Shown here in pieces: positions 34,080-42,481 of a stretch of 64,000 nt of DNA; the first letter of the stretch is position 1; every line of letters begins with the position of its first letter. The position numbers were made by a program, and so were the translations under genes. Location: NCBI GenBank assembly GCA_001914235.1, contig MQUF01000011.1:80801-144800 (forward strand), in the 5' to 3' direction. The notes beneath the pieces are model-generated. The model ran no database searches, was not told the origin of the DNA, and saw only the letters and a list, made by a program, of their open reading frames with translations. Source of the DNA: Desulfobulbaceae bacterium DB1. Lineage in GTDB: Bacteria; Desulfobacterota; Desulfobulbia; Desulfobulbales; SURF-16.

Positions 34080-35237
34080 ATGAAACCCGTACAACGCTAT
34101 TTGCCCCTTTTCCTTGCAACCCTGCTCACCGTTGCACAACCGAATCATCTTGCGGCAGCCGCTCCGAAAACCATTCATGTCGAATGGGAATACGGCGGCA
34201 CGGCGGATTCATTCCGACTCTACCAGGAAGGCTCCCTCCTTTGCGAAAGCCGTGACACAAAAACCCTGGCCATGGACTGCGAAGCGTTCATCGCTGATGG
34301 TCCCACCACCTTCACCATGACCGCCGTGGGCCGTTACGGCGAAACGCCGCATTCAGCCCCGTTCACTCTCGCGCCACCCGCACGCGACGAATTCGGCAAC
34401 AGCACCCCGACGGCCTCATTCAAGACAAATGTCACGACAGGCCAAACCCCCTTGCAGGTAACACTTAACGCCTCGGCCTCATCAGACCGGGACGGCTCGC
34501 TGATTGACTACGAATGGGATTTCGGCGACGGCCACGTGGGAAGCGGCAAAACCGCGAGCCATACATTTTATCACCCCGGCACCCACACCATCACCCTGAC
34601 GGTGACGGACAATGAAGCAGCCACGGCCACGGCAAGCGCCTCAATCACGGTAAAGGAAACCAGGCGAACCACCTATCCCGCCAATAAGCCGCCGACAGCA
34701 AAAATCAGCGTCACCCCCACCTCTTCCTCTTCCTATCAGTTTCACGCATACGACTCAGAGGATGCGGACGGAGTGATCGTTGGCTATTCCTGGAATTTCG
34801 GCGACGGCTCAACCGCGCAAGGCCCTTACGCCGAACATAAATTCACCAAGCCAGGCACCCATATCATTGCGCTCATAACCCAAGACGATGAAGGCGCAAC
34901 AGCACGGGCCCGAACCAGCGTCAAAACAACCATTACATTACCGCAGAAAAAAGATGCGGCACCCATCATTCCCCCCAAAACAACGCGACACAAAGTAACC
35001 GTCGCATGGGACTACAACAACAGAACAAATATCAAAGCCTTTCGGCTTTACTACAACAACCGCTTTGTCTGCCAGACAACCAACCCGAAGGCAACGCAAA
35101 TAAGCTGCCTGGCCACCCTTGAAAACGGTCCCATGACTTTTGCCATGAAAGCCGTCGACAAAAAAGGCAAGGTGAGCCTCCTGTCGCAAGGGCTCACCTA
35201 TTCGCCGGGATCAAAAGAAAACAGCGCCCATGATTGA
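34080..35237 (+). CDS. Secreted PKD-domain protein
   Basis: 385 residues with a signal peptide (KPVQRYLPLFLATLLTVAQ...LAAA). Order: an FN3-like repeat starting KTIHVEWEYGGTADSFRLYQ, PKD 1 (about 120-205; ASASSDRDGSLIDYEWDFGDG and HPGTHTITLTVTD), PKD 2 (about 215-300; YSWNFGDGSTAQ), and a second FN3-like repeat (VTVAWDYNNRTNIKAFRLYYN). It is an extracellular or surface adhesion-type protein. It is a clear paralogue of the first third of the next gene, sharing the signal-peptide context, WEYGGTA and GETPHSAPFTL. Confidence 0.75.
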   Translation: MKPVQRYLPLFLATLLTVAQPNHLAAAAPKTIHVEWEYGGTADSFRLYQEGSLLCESRDTKTLAMDCEAFIADGPTTFTMTAVGRYGETPHSAPFTLAPPARDEFGNSTPTASFKTNVTTGQTPLQVTLNASASSDRDGSLIDYEWDFGDGHVGSGKTASHTFYHPGTHTITLTVTDNEAATATASASITVKETRRTTYPANKPPTAKISVTPTSSSSYQFHAYDSEDADGVIVGYSWNFGDGSTAQGPYAEHKFTKPGTHIIALITQDDEGATARARTSVKTTITLPQKKDAAPIIPPKTTRHKVTVAWDYNNRTNIKAFRLYYNNRFVCQTTNPKATQISCLATLENGPMTFAMKAVDKKGKVSLLSQGLTYSPGSKENSAHD

Positions 35238-35714
35238 TGCCGAAATTTCCCCCGCTCCCTTTCAAAACCACGGCCATGTGCCCTTTTGGCACTGAGTCCG
35301 CAACCGCGCCACCGCCGCAATTAAAAAAAATTAAACAAATCCAGCCTCTCGCCAAACAACATAAAATCATTTTAGGAAACATTCGCGCTTCGCAAAGACA
35401 CAAAAACGTAATGCACTGAGAACAAAGGGCTTTTCACAAAAAAGCCACTCAGGCACACAATTTGCTTTAACATCCAATCGCTGGCTTTTCTCTTTGGTTT
35501 TCATCCTTTTTTCGACAAAAACCACGCCGGCACAACGCACGACATGAAATATTTTTTTTAACCGGCAACCGGTCTTTCCATGATTGCTGCTTGATACTTT
35601 ACACTTATTAATAATATAATCTACACAAGGTCATCATGTTGAATCGCCACTCCGCCTTCCCGGCAAATAAGACCAATCTGACGACCATCGGCCATTAACA
35701 AAGAGGCAACCTGA
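35238..35714. other. Intergenic region with sigma-70 promoter
   Basis: The 477-base gap has no gene. It contains the promoter at 35591-35620 listed separately, and otherwise AT-rich sequence. Confidence 0.4.
35591..35620 (+). promoter_or_regulatory. Sigma-70 promoter of large PKD/cadherin gene
   Basis: TTGATA, an 18-base spacer, then the consensus TATAAT. It lies about 95 bases upstream of the ATG at 35715. Confidence 0.6.
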
Positions 35715-38426
35715 ATGAAATCTCTCCAACGCCATCTTGCCCTTTTCCTCTCGGCACTGCTTATCGCCGGACATCCGGTCCACGCCTTTGCCGCCACCCT
35801 GAAAACGGTCCACATCGAATGGGAATACGGCGGAACGGCAACGTCATACCGGCTGTACCAGGAAGGAATCCTCCTCTGTGAAAGCTTTGACACCACAAAT
35901 CTTGTGGTGGAGTGCGACACCTTTATCGGCGTCGACCCCATCAGCTTCACCATGACCGCAATAGGAGCGGACGGAGAAACACCTCATTCCGCCCCTTTCA
36001 CCCTGGTTCCGCCCACGATCGACGAATTCGGCAACTACGTCCCCACCCCCTCTTTCACCACCAGTGTTACCACGGGCCAGGTTCCCCTGCAGGTTTCATT
36101 TGACGCTTCCGCCTCATCAGACTTTGACGGTTCACTGGTTGCCTACGAATGGGATTTCGGCGACGGCGACACCGGAACCGGCATGGTTGCCGGCCACACT
36201 TTCGACCTCCCCGGCACCTACAGCGCCGCCCTGACGGTGACGGACAACGGCGGCGCCACCGCAACAGCAACCACGACCATCATTGTCAGTGATACCACGC
36301 CAACCATTGAACCCACCAATCAGCTGCCGACGGCAGTCATCAATGCCGTTGCCGTTTCCGCCTCGTCTTATCAGTTCAACGCGGACGGCTCAGCGGACAC
36401 GGACGGAACGATCGTCAGCTATTCCTGGAACTTCGGCGATGGAACCACCGCAACCGGCGCCTCTGCCGACCATGAATATGCCGCGGCCGGCACCTACACC
36501 GTCACCCTGACGGTAACAGACGACGACAACGCCGCAAAAACCGCTCAAACCAGCATCACCGTGGCGGAAACACCCGCCCAGAACGAACCGCCCGTTGCCG
36601 TTATCTCCATCGGCACCAGCCAACACAAGATCACCGCCGACTGGGAATATAACGACACCTCCACGGTCACCGCCTTCCGTCTCTACCAGAACAACAGCTT
36701 CATCTGCGAAACCATTGACCCGAATGCGACACAGGTGAGCTGCCTGACCTATCTTGAAAACCGCCCCATGGCCTTTGCCGTCAAAGCGGTTGACACAGAC
36801 GGCAATGAAAGCCTCTTCTCGGAGCAACTCACCTATTCACCGGAACCGGAATCCGTTTCCCTTGAGGGAGACGCACCTTTCGCCGTTTTCTTCAACGGCG
36901 GCAGTTCAACCGATGCCGACGGCAGCATCACGAGTTACCATTGGGATTTCGGCGACGGCGACACGGCAAGCACCTCCGCCGCAACCCACACCTTCTCCAT
37001 CGGCGGCATCTACACAGTCACCCTGTCCGTGACCGACAACGACGGCAACACAACCTCAACCACATCCGCCATAACCGTCCTCGGCAACACGCCGCCGGTT
37101 GCGCTCGCCACAACAATCAACACCAACGAAGACACTGCCGCCACCGGCACCCTGAGGGCCTCCGACGCGGATGACGACGCACTTTCCTTTACCATCGCGG
37201 TCAACGGCAGCAAAGGAAAAGCCGTCATCACCAACAGCAGCACCGGCGCTTTCACCTACACTCCGACAGCGGATGCAAACGGCACGGACACCTTTACCTT
37301 TGTGGCCTATGACGGTGTAACTTATTCAAACATCGGCACCACGACCGTGAATATCGCCGCAGTGAATGACCAGCCGGTTGTTACATCGAGCTCTCTCACC
37401 ACGCCGGAAGACACCCCGGTTTCTTCCGGTGTTGCCGCAACCGACCCGGACAATGACCCGCTCGCCTTCACCATCGGCACCAACGGCTCCCTGGGCACGG
37501 CAGTCATCACCAACAGCGGCACCGGCGCATTCACCTATACGCCACACGCCGACCAAAATGGCTCCGACAGCTTTACTGTTACCGTAAGCGACGGAACAGT
37601 ATCCAAAAGCGCAACCGTCAGCGTGACAATCACAGCAGCTAACGATGCACCGACAGCGGTAAACGATATTGCCGCAGCCACCTCCGGCGTGCCGGTTACC
37701 ATTCCCGTCCTGGCAAACGACTCAGACATCGACGGCGACACCGTGAGCCTTGAGCAGGCATCCCCTTCCACCCACGGAACCACCTCGATCTCCGGATCCG
37801 ACATCATTTATACACCGGAAGCGAGTTTCAGCGGCGAAGATACCTTCACCTATACGGTTACCGACTCCAAAGGCGCTTCATCCACCGGCTCCGTTACCAT
37901 AACAGTAACTCCCCAGGACACAACGACACCGCCGGAAGTACCCCTGCCGCAAATAACACTCCCAGACACAATGATGGTTACAATTGCCTGGGAGTATAAT
38001 CTTCCAATAACCGTCACGGAATTTCGCATTTACCGGAATGGCGAGCAGGTCGGTAAAACCTCCGACCCGAATGCCAGAGAATTAACTCTCTCAATCCCGG
38101 TTACGTCGGAGCTACTGAGTTTTTCGTTCACGTATGTCAAAACAAACGGCACGGAAAGCAAACCGATAAACATAACGAGTTTTGTCCCGACTGAAATGCT
38201 GATCAATTACAAACTGGCGGCATTTTACTGGGACTACACTGATTCATCAGCCGTCAAACGATTTAAAATCTACATGAACGGCAACCAGGTCTGCGAAACC
38301 GCTGATGCGACAGCACGAGATATCAGCTGCTTCATCCCCAAGGTTGACGAATCAATGGAATTCACCATCACCACCATTGATGCAAATGACATTGAAAGCG
38401 AGCTGTCAAACAGCCTTAAATACTAA
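35715..38426 (+). CDS. Large secreted PKD / cadherin-like repeat protein
   Basis: 903 residues with a signal peptide (SLQRHLALFLSALLIAG...AFAA). Order: FN3-like (HIEWEYGGTATSYRLYQ), PKD 1 and 2 (YEWDFGDGD; YSWNFGDGTTATG), FN3-like, PKD 3 (YHWDFGDGDTAST, about 410), then three cadherin/Big-like repeats marked TNEDTAATGTL, TPEDTPVSSGV, DTFTFVAYDG and DSFTVTVSDG, and two C-terminal FN3-like repeats (VTIAWEYNLPITVTEFRIY). The Asp-rich loops (DADGS, DSDIDGD) suggest calcium binding. There is no membrane anchor or sorting signal at the C-terminus, so it is presumably secreted or retained by another mechanism. Confidence 0.75.
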   Translation: MKSLQRHLALFLSALLIAGHPVHAFAATLKTVHIEWEYGGTATSYRLYQEGILLCESFDTTNLVVECDTFIGVDPISFTMTAIGADGETPHSAPFTLVPPTIDEFGNYVPTPSFTTSVTTGQVPLQVSFDASASSDFDGSLVAYEWDFGDGDTGTGMVAGHTFDLPGTYSAALTVTDNGGATATATTTIIVSDTTPTIEPTNQLPTAVINAVAVSASSYQFNADGSADTDGTIVSYSWNFGDGTTATGASADHEYAAAGTYTVTLTVTDDDNAAKTAQTSITVAETPAQNEPPVAVISIGTSQHKITADWEYNDTSTVTAFRLYQNNSFICETIDPNATQVSCLTYLENRPMAFAVKAVDTDGNESLFSEQLTYSPEPESVSLEGDAPFAVFFNGGSSTDADGSITSYHWDFGDGDTASTSAATHTFSIGGIYTVTLSVTDNDGNTTSTTSAITVLGNTPPVALATTINTNEDTAATGTLRASDADDDALSFTIAVNGSKGKAVITNSSTGAFTYTPTADANGTDTFTFVAYDGVTYSNIGTTTVNIAAVNDQPVVTSSSLTTPEDTPVSSGVAATDPDNDPLAFTIGTNGSLGTAVITNSGTGAFTYTPHADQNGSDSFTVTVSDGTVSKSATVSVTITAANDAPTAVNDIAAATSGVPVTIPVLANDSDIDGDTVSLEQASPSTHGTTSISGSDIIYTPEASFSGEDTFTYTVTDSKGASSTGSVTITVTPQDTTTPPEVPLPQITLPDTMMVTIAWEYNLPITVTEFRIYRNGEQVGKTSDPNARELTLSIPVTSELLSFSFTYVKTNGTESKPINITSFVPTEMLINYKLAAFYWDYTDSSAVKRFKIYMNGNQVCETADATARDISCFIPKVDESMEFTITTIDANDIESELSNSLKY

Positions 38427-38429
38427 CCG

Positions 38430-38800
38430 CCCTTTCCCCCTCTCTCTGGGAAAGGGAGCCAACTGAAAAACTCCCTCTCCCTCAGGGAGAGGGCTGGGGT
38501 GAGGGAAGGAAATCGCTGCCACTTCCCTCTCTCCATCGGGGAAGATGGCTAACCGAGATACCGGAAAGACACAGTCAGCCCCTTTCCCCCAAGGAGAGAG
38601 AGCCAACCGGAAAACCCCCTCTCCCTCAGGGAGAGGGCTGGGGTGAGGGAAGGAAATCGCTGTCACTTCCCTCTCTCCATCGGGGAAGATGGCTAACCGA
38701 GATACCGGAAAGACACAGTCAGCCCCTTTCCCCCAGGGAAAGAGAGCCAACTAAATAACTCCCTCTCCCCCAGGGAGAGGGCTGGGGTGAGGGAGCTAAT
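38430..38800. repeat. GC-rich repeat cluster 5 with 144-base tandem duplication
   Basis: Units of the CCCTCTCC...GGAGAGGG family are embedded in a longer block (AATCGCTGCCACTTCCCTCT...CAGTCAGCCCCTTTCCCC) that occurs twice with a period of 144 bases (38511 and 38655). The interval 38801-38890 leads into the decayed nucleotidyltransferase. Confidence 0.75.
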
Positions 38801-38890
38801 TGCTGCGCGGCAACGATTCATGGTTGCCGGCGTACCGCCGTTTCAACCGAGGCCCTTCGTTAACAAATTGAGCCAATAGAACTAATCAAA

Positions 38891-39181
38891 ATGACAATAA
38901 GCCCAATAATCCAGAATAACAGGCTGGAAATTTTAAAAATTGCCAAGGCCAACGGAGCAAAGTCCTTAAAAGTTTTTGGCTCATGAGCTCGCGGGAAAGA
39001 AACCCCTGACAGCGACATTGACTTACTCGTTGAACTTGAAGATAGCTGGTCTTTGCTTGACATTGTCGCCATCAAACATGGAATCGAAAGACTTACCAAA
39101 AGAAAGGTAGATGTGGTAACGGAAAAAGGCATGCACTGGTTCATCAAAGATCGTATTATCAATGATGCAGTATTGTTATGA
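38891..39181 (+). pseudogene. Decayed MNT nucleotidyltransferase antitoxin with internal TGA
   Basis: The frame from ATG 38891 reads ...AKSLKVFGS-TGA-ARGKETPDSDIDLLVELE... and ends at 39181. The stop falls inside the family signature GSX10DXD, at the position normally occupied by Arg or Phe, and CGA to TGA is a single change. Downstream residues are intact (RKVDVVTEKG). A selenocysteine reading is unlikely since this position is not Cys in the family. An ATGA overlap leads to a truncated HEPN gene, as in intact MNT/HEPN pairs. Confidence 0.7.
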
Positions 39182-39387
39182 AAGACGACAAACTCTATAA
39201 AATCCACATCCGAGAATGCCTCGAAAGGATAGAAAAATATATAGACGGTATTGATACTGATCTGTTTCTTACATCTCCCTTAATTCACGATGCGGTGCTG
39301 AGAAACTTGCAGGTTTTGTCGGAGTCAACCCAGCGGTTGTCTGAGGAATTCAAAAAGGAAATACCATGGAGACTATTGATCAATTAG
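39178..39387 (+). pseudogene. Truncated HEPN (DUF86) toxin
   Basis: 69 residues: the N-terminal half of a HEPN protein (YKIHIRECLERIEKYIDGI, RNLQVLSESTQRLSEEF, EIPW) that stops before the catalytic RX4HXY motif. The break is right after EIPW, where the start of the next gene overlaps. It is probably a deletion that fused this locus to the addiction module. Confidence 0.65.
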
Positions 39388-39581
39388 CAAAAAAAGCAAT
39401 TTTACTTAACCCTGTGGAGCGCATTCGCTTGGTCGAGGCGATTCTCTTTAGTCTTGACAAACCAGATCTCTCCATTGAACAAAGTTGGATAGTCGAATCT
39501 GAAGCACGATACGAGGCATTTAAGCATGGAAAGCTCCAAATAAATGATTGGGAGGAAATAAAAAAAAGGTACGCGCCTTGA
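39366..39581 (+). CDS. Addiction-module antitoxin-like protein
   Basis: 71 residues: METIDQLAKKAILLNPVERIRLVEAILFSLDKPD...WEEIKKRYAP. This matches the family of putative addiction module components that pair with RelE/ParE-type toxins. The stop overlaps a TTG start of a toxin reading frame (39578), which is interrupted 39 bases later by an IS3 element. Confidence 0.7.
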   Translation: METIDQLAKKAILLNPVERIRLVEAILFSLDKPDLSIEQSWIVESEARYEAFKHGKLQINDWEEIKKRYAP

Positions 39582-39633
39582 AGATTAGGTTTCTTTCCCC
39601 AGCCACGATTGAACTGTATAGTGGACCCCAGTT

Positions 39634-39978
39634 TTGAGACAGCAATTTAAGCTATGCGCTACCATCAAGGAGCAGGAAGTGATGAGCGAAAAGAAAAAGA
39701 GAAAGGTCCACACTCCGGAGTTCAAGGCAAAGGTTGGCTTGGAGGCACTGAGGGGGCAAAAAACAATCAATGAGATCGGGCAAGAGTATGGCGTCCATCC
39801 CATTACGGTTGGGCACTGGAAGAAAGAGATCCAGGAGCAAGCCAAGACCTTGTTTGAAGGCAAAAGAGGCCCCAAGCCGATTGCCGGGCACCAAGAGCCG
39901 GAGCTGCTGTTCAGTGAGATTGGAAAGCTGAAGGTAGAACTGGACTGGCTTAAAAAAAAGTCCGGGATCAGCCGGTAA
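39634..39978 (+). CDS. IS3-family transposase orfA (HTH)
   Basis: 114 residues; the more likely start is the ATG at 39681 giving MSEKKKRKVHTPEFKAKV. It carries a helix-turn-helix (TINEIGQEYGVHPITVGHWK) and a leucine-rich helix (LLFSEIGKLKVELDWLKKK). Its stop overlaps the orfB start (TAATG), so orfB is probably expressed by translational coupling rather than only by frameshift. Confidence 0.8.
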   Translation: MRQQFKLCATIKEQEVMSEKKKRKVHTPEFKAKVGLEALRGQKTINEIGQEYGVHPITVGHWKKEIQEQAKTLFEGKRGPKPIAGHQEPELLFSEIGKLKVELDWLKKKSGISR

Positions 39979-40931
39979 TGACACGACGAGGCTGGATAGC
40001 CAAAGAAGGGGTGATTTCCGTGAGTCGGCAATGCATTCTGGCCGGGGTCTCTCGTGCGACGCTTTACGCGCAGCAGAAGTCCAGGCCTGTCAAGGAGGAT
40101 AGTCTGCTGTTCAGTCGTCTGATCGACGAGGAATACACCCGTCACCCGTTTTACGGCAGTCGCCGGATGGTGATCTTTCTCGAAACAGCAGGCTATGCCG
40201 TGAATCGAAAACGGATACAAGGTCTGATGCGGGGAATGGGCCTGGCAGGTATGGCGCCCGGGCCGAATACCAGTAAACCGTGTCCCGAGCACAAGGTGTA
40301 TCCCTATCTGCTGCGTGGTGTTCCAGTGGTCAGGCCAAACCAGGTGTGGAGCACGGATATCACCTACATCCGGCTGGCCCGCGGATTCACCTACCTGACA
40401 GCGGTCATAGACTGGTACTCACGACGGGTATTGAGCTGGCAGATCAGCAACAGTATGGATGCAGCATTCTGTGTCGATTGCCTGGAGGAAGCCTTACGCA
40501 CCTACGGCAAGCCGGAAATCTTCAACACGGACCAAGGCTCACAGTTCACCAGCGCCGCCTTTATCTCGGTGTTGAAACGGGAAGAAATAACCATCAGTAT
40601 GGATGGGAGGGGTCGCGCCTTCGACAACATTTTCGTTGAGCGTCTCTGGCGTAATGTGAAATATGAAGATGTGTACCTGAAGGACTATACATCGATGGGT
40701 GACCTGGCTGCGGGCCTGAGCAAATATTTTGTCTTTTACAACACAGAGCGCCCTCATAAAGCGCTAGGGCAAAAGACGCCAGATGTTGCGTACCGGTTCG
40801 CAAAGCACGGCGGGGCGTTGATCGTGGACAGATTCCCAGACAGAGAAAAGAAAACTGAACAGGCAGCACCAGAAAAGATCAAATCGGGACAGCGCCGTCC
40901 AGCTGTGGATGAAGTCAAATGTGCAGCTTAA
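39978..40931 (+). CDS. IS3-family transposase orfB (DDE integrase core)
   Basis: 317 residues. The HTH_21-type region (FYGSRRMVIFLETAGYAVNRKR) is followed by the rve catalytic core: WSTDITYI (first Asp), FNTDQGSQFTSAAF (second Asp), and the Glu in AFDNIFVERLWRNVKYEDVY, ending with YNTERPHKALGQKTP. All DDE residues are present, so the element may be functional. Confidence 0.85.
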   Translation: MTRRGWIAKEGVISVSRQCILAGVSRATLYAQQKSRPVKEDSLLFSRLIDEEYTRHPFYGSRRMVIFLETAGYAVNRKRIQGLMRGMGLAGMAPGPNTSKPCPEHKVYPYLLRGVPVVRPNQVWSTDITYIRLARGFTYLTAVIDWYSRRVLSWQISNSMDAAFCVDCLEEALRTYGKPEIFNTDQGSQFTSAAFISVLKREEITISMDGRGRAFDNIFVERLWRNVKYEDVYLKDYTSMGDLAAGLSKYFVFYNTERPHKALGQKTPDVAYRFAKHGGALIVDRFPDREKKTEQAAPEKIKSGQRRPAVDEVKCAA

Positions 40932-41290
40932 ACTCTGTGTTTTTTTGTCTTGACTCAGGGGTCCACTTTACTGGACGAAGCGATAAAATATTATGAGCAT
41001 CAACTTCCAGGTCTGGGCATTCGCTTTTTCCAAGAAATTAATGCCTCAATCGAGCGAATTAGTTTCACTCCTAAAGCATGGGTAAAAATTGGCGAACGAA
41101 CACATCGTTGTCTCATTAAAAACTTTCCGTATGCTTTATTATATATAGTAGATAAACACGAAGAAATAATTATTACAGCTGTTGCACATCTACACAGAAA
41201 CCCTAAACATTTTAAGGACAGAATTCTATAAATTAATAAAGAACCAATTAAACCAATCAGTTAAACCAATCAGACAAATCGGACCAACCA

Positions 41291-41389
41291 GACCAATAAG
41301 ACCAATAAGACCAATAAGACCAATAAGACCAATAAGACCAATAAGACCAATAAGACCAATAAGACCAATAAGACCAATAAGACCAATAA
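41291..41389. repeat. 9-base tandem repeat, 11 copies
   Basis: Eleven perfect copies of GACCAATAA. Degenerate copies of the same motif flank it (41255-41290) and reappear at 42060-42100, 42405-42450 and inside the first codons of the gene at 42482. Being a multiple of three it reads as (Arg-Pro-Ile)n, which is not a credible protein. Confidence 0.9.
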
Positions 41390-41402
41390 AGCCAACAAAA
41401 TC

Positions 41403-41693
41403 ATGACAAAAAATGAAATTCTTAACATATTAAAAGAACAAAAAAACACCCTTCAACAAAAATATCAGATTGACTCAATAGGAGTCTTTGGTTCCTTTGC
41501 AAGGGATAAGTCCGGACCCGTAAGCGATATTGATATTGTCGTGAAGTTGAAAAAACAAGACCTCTTTGAACTGATCGGGATAAAGCAGGAACTCGAAGAA
41601 CGATTTCACTCACATGTCGATTTAGTAAGCTACCGCAACACCATGAACCCTTATTTAAAAAAGAAAATCGATCAGGAAGCTATATATGTATGA
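41403..41693 (+). CDS. MntA-like nucleotidyltransferase antitoxin
   Basis: 96 residues, minimal nucleotidyltransferase. The catalytic signature is complete: [15 protein letters not shown] fits GSX10DXD, with a third acidic residue in HVDLVSY. In this family the enzyme AMPylates the partner HEPN toxin and blocks it. It overlaps the HEPN gene by eight bases and starts 14 bases after the 9-base repeat array. Confidence 0.85.
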   Translation: MTKNEILNILKEQKNTLQQKYQIDSIGVFGSFARDKSGPVSDIDIVVKLKKQDLFELIGIKQELEERFHSHVDLVSYRNTMNPYLKKKIDQEAIYV

Positions 41694-42069
41694 CACAGAG
41701 CTTTCTTTTCATATCGTTGAACAAATTCGACGAGCTATACAGACAATTATGGATAGGTTCTCAACGATCAAATCGGTTAGCGATTTTACCGATACATCGA
41801 GAGGCATGGAAAAACTGGATTCAATCTGTATGCTTTTGATAGCAATTGGTGAAAGCCTGAAAAATCTTGACAAAATTACTCATAATGAGCTGCTGAAAAA
41901 TTATCCAGAAATTGATTGGAAAAAGGCAAAAGGCCCGCGGGACATAATCAGCCATCACTACTTTGATGTTAACGCTGAAGCAATTTATGATGTTTGTGAA
42001 AGCAAAATGCCCTCGCTGCACGAAACTATGAAAAAAATCCTCCAGGATATGAAAAACACAAACCAATGA
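41686..42069 (+). CDS. HepT-like HEPN toxin (DUF86)
   Basis: 127 residues with the ribonuclease motif RX4HXY as RDIISHHY (about 88-95) and the following Asp-rich segment. The helical layout (ISIVEQIRRAIQTIMDRF..., MEKLDSICMLLIAIGESLKNLD) matches HepT proteins, which cleave RNA or tRNA ends when not AMPylated. Together with 41403 it forms an intact HEPN/MNT pair, in contrast with the decayed pair at 38891-39387. Confidence 0.85.
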   Translation: MYDTELSFHIVEQIRRAIQTIMDRFSTIKSVSDFTDTSRGMEKLDSICMLLIAIGESLKNLDKITHNELLKNYPEIDWKKAKGPRDIISHHYFDVNAEAIYDVCESKMPSLHETMKKILQDMKNTNQ

Positions 42070-42481
42070 GACCAATTCAACAAATCAAACCAATCGGACT
42101 AAATAGTGTACTTTAGGCACTTTTTTAATAGGAGTCTCTCCCATGAAAACCAACCAGACCAACCATGCCCGGTCGGATTCGACTGGATTGCGTGGCCGAC
42201 TTCAATGGAATAGGCAGCTGTGAACATTGGCTGAATCTTAAAATCTTACGGGGCACTGATTACATTAAAATTAACATAACCACCCAGAATAATTGAGCCA
42301 ATACTCTCAGGCACTAAAAATGCAAGAAAACATAATATAAATTATTTCATGGCAAGGTCATGGCTGCCGGCGTTTTAACTGAGTCCATTCGTTAAACCAA
42401 TTCAACCAATCTGACGAATTGGACCAATAAGACCAATAAGACGTATCAGACCGATAGCTTACATATAAAGGAAAAAATCCT
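42070..42481. other. Intergenic region with repeat remnants
   Basis: No complete gene. It contains degenerate ACCAAT-rich repeats and an aborted gene start at 42143 (MKTNQTNHARSDS...) that resembles the first codons of the gene at 42482. A segment at 42357-42400 (CATGGCTGCCGGCGT, then GAGTCCATTCGTTAA) echoes 38819-38865. Confidence 0.45.

Larger units (their letters stand above)
39617..40970 (+). mobile_element. IS3-family insertion sequence
   Basis: 1354 bases. The ends read TATAGTGGACCCC on the left and, as complement, TAAAGTGGACCCC on the right, so 12 of 13 match. A direct repeat CTG flanks both sides (39614-39616, 40971-40973). It contains orfA and orfB. Confidence 0.85.
39578..41231 (+). 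pseudogene. ParE/RelE-type toxin split by an IS3 insertion
   Basis: The first part, TTG 39578 to 39616, encodes LKIRFLSPATIEL. The second, from 40974 to 41231, encodes DEAIKYYEHQLPGLGIRFFQE...VAHLHRNPKHFKDRIL. Removing the IS (39617-40970) and one CTG of the 3-base target duplication restores a single frame of about 98 residues with typical ParE features (LDEAIKYYEHQ, YALLYIVD, AVAHLHRNP). The toxin is therefore inactivated while its antitoxin remains. Confidence 0.8.

Noticed and set aside
38406..38750. Minus-strand open frame with repeated PHPSPLPEGEG
   Set aside because: It is the GC-rich repeat translated; not a gene.
38984..38986. TGA in the nucleotidyltransferase considered as selenocysteine
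   Set aside because: The position is not Cys in the family, no SECIS-like stem was seen, and the partner HEPN gene is also broken; pseudogene is simpler.
41291..41389. Tandem repeat considered as a CRISPR array
   Set aside because: The unit is 9 bases with no spacers.
41182..41406. Open frame encoding repeated Arg-Pro-Ile
   Set aside because: It is only the 9-base tandem repeat read in frame; no start context or homology.
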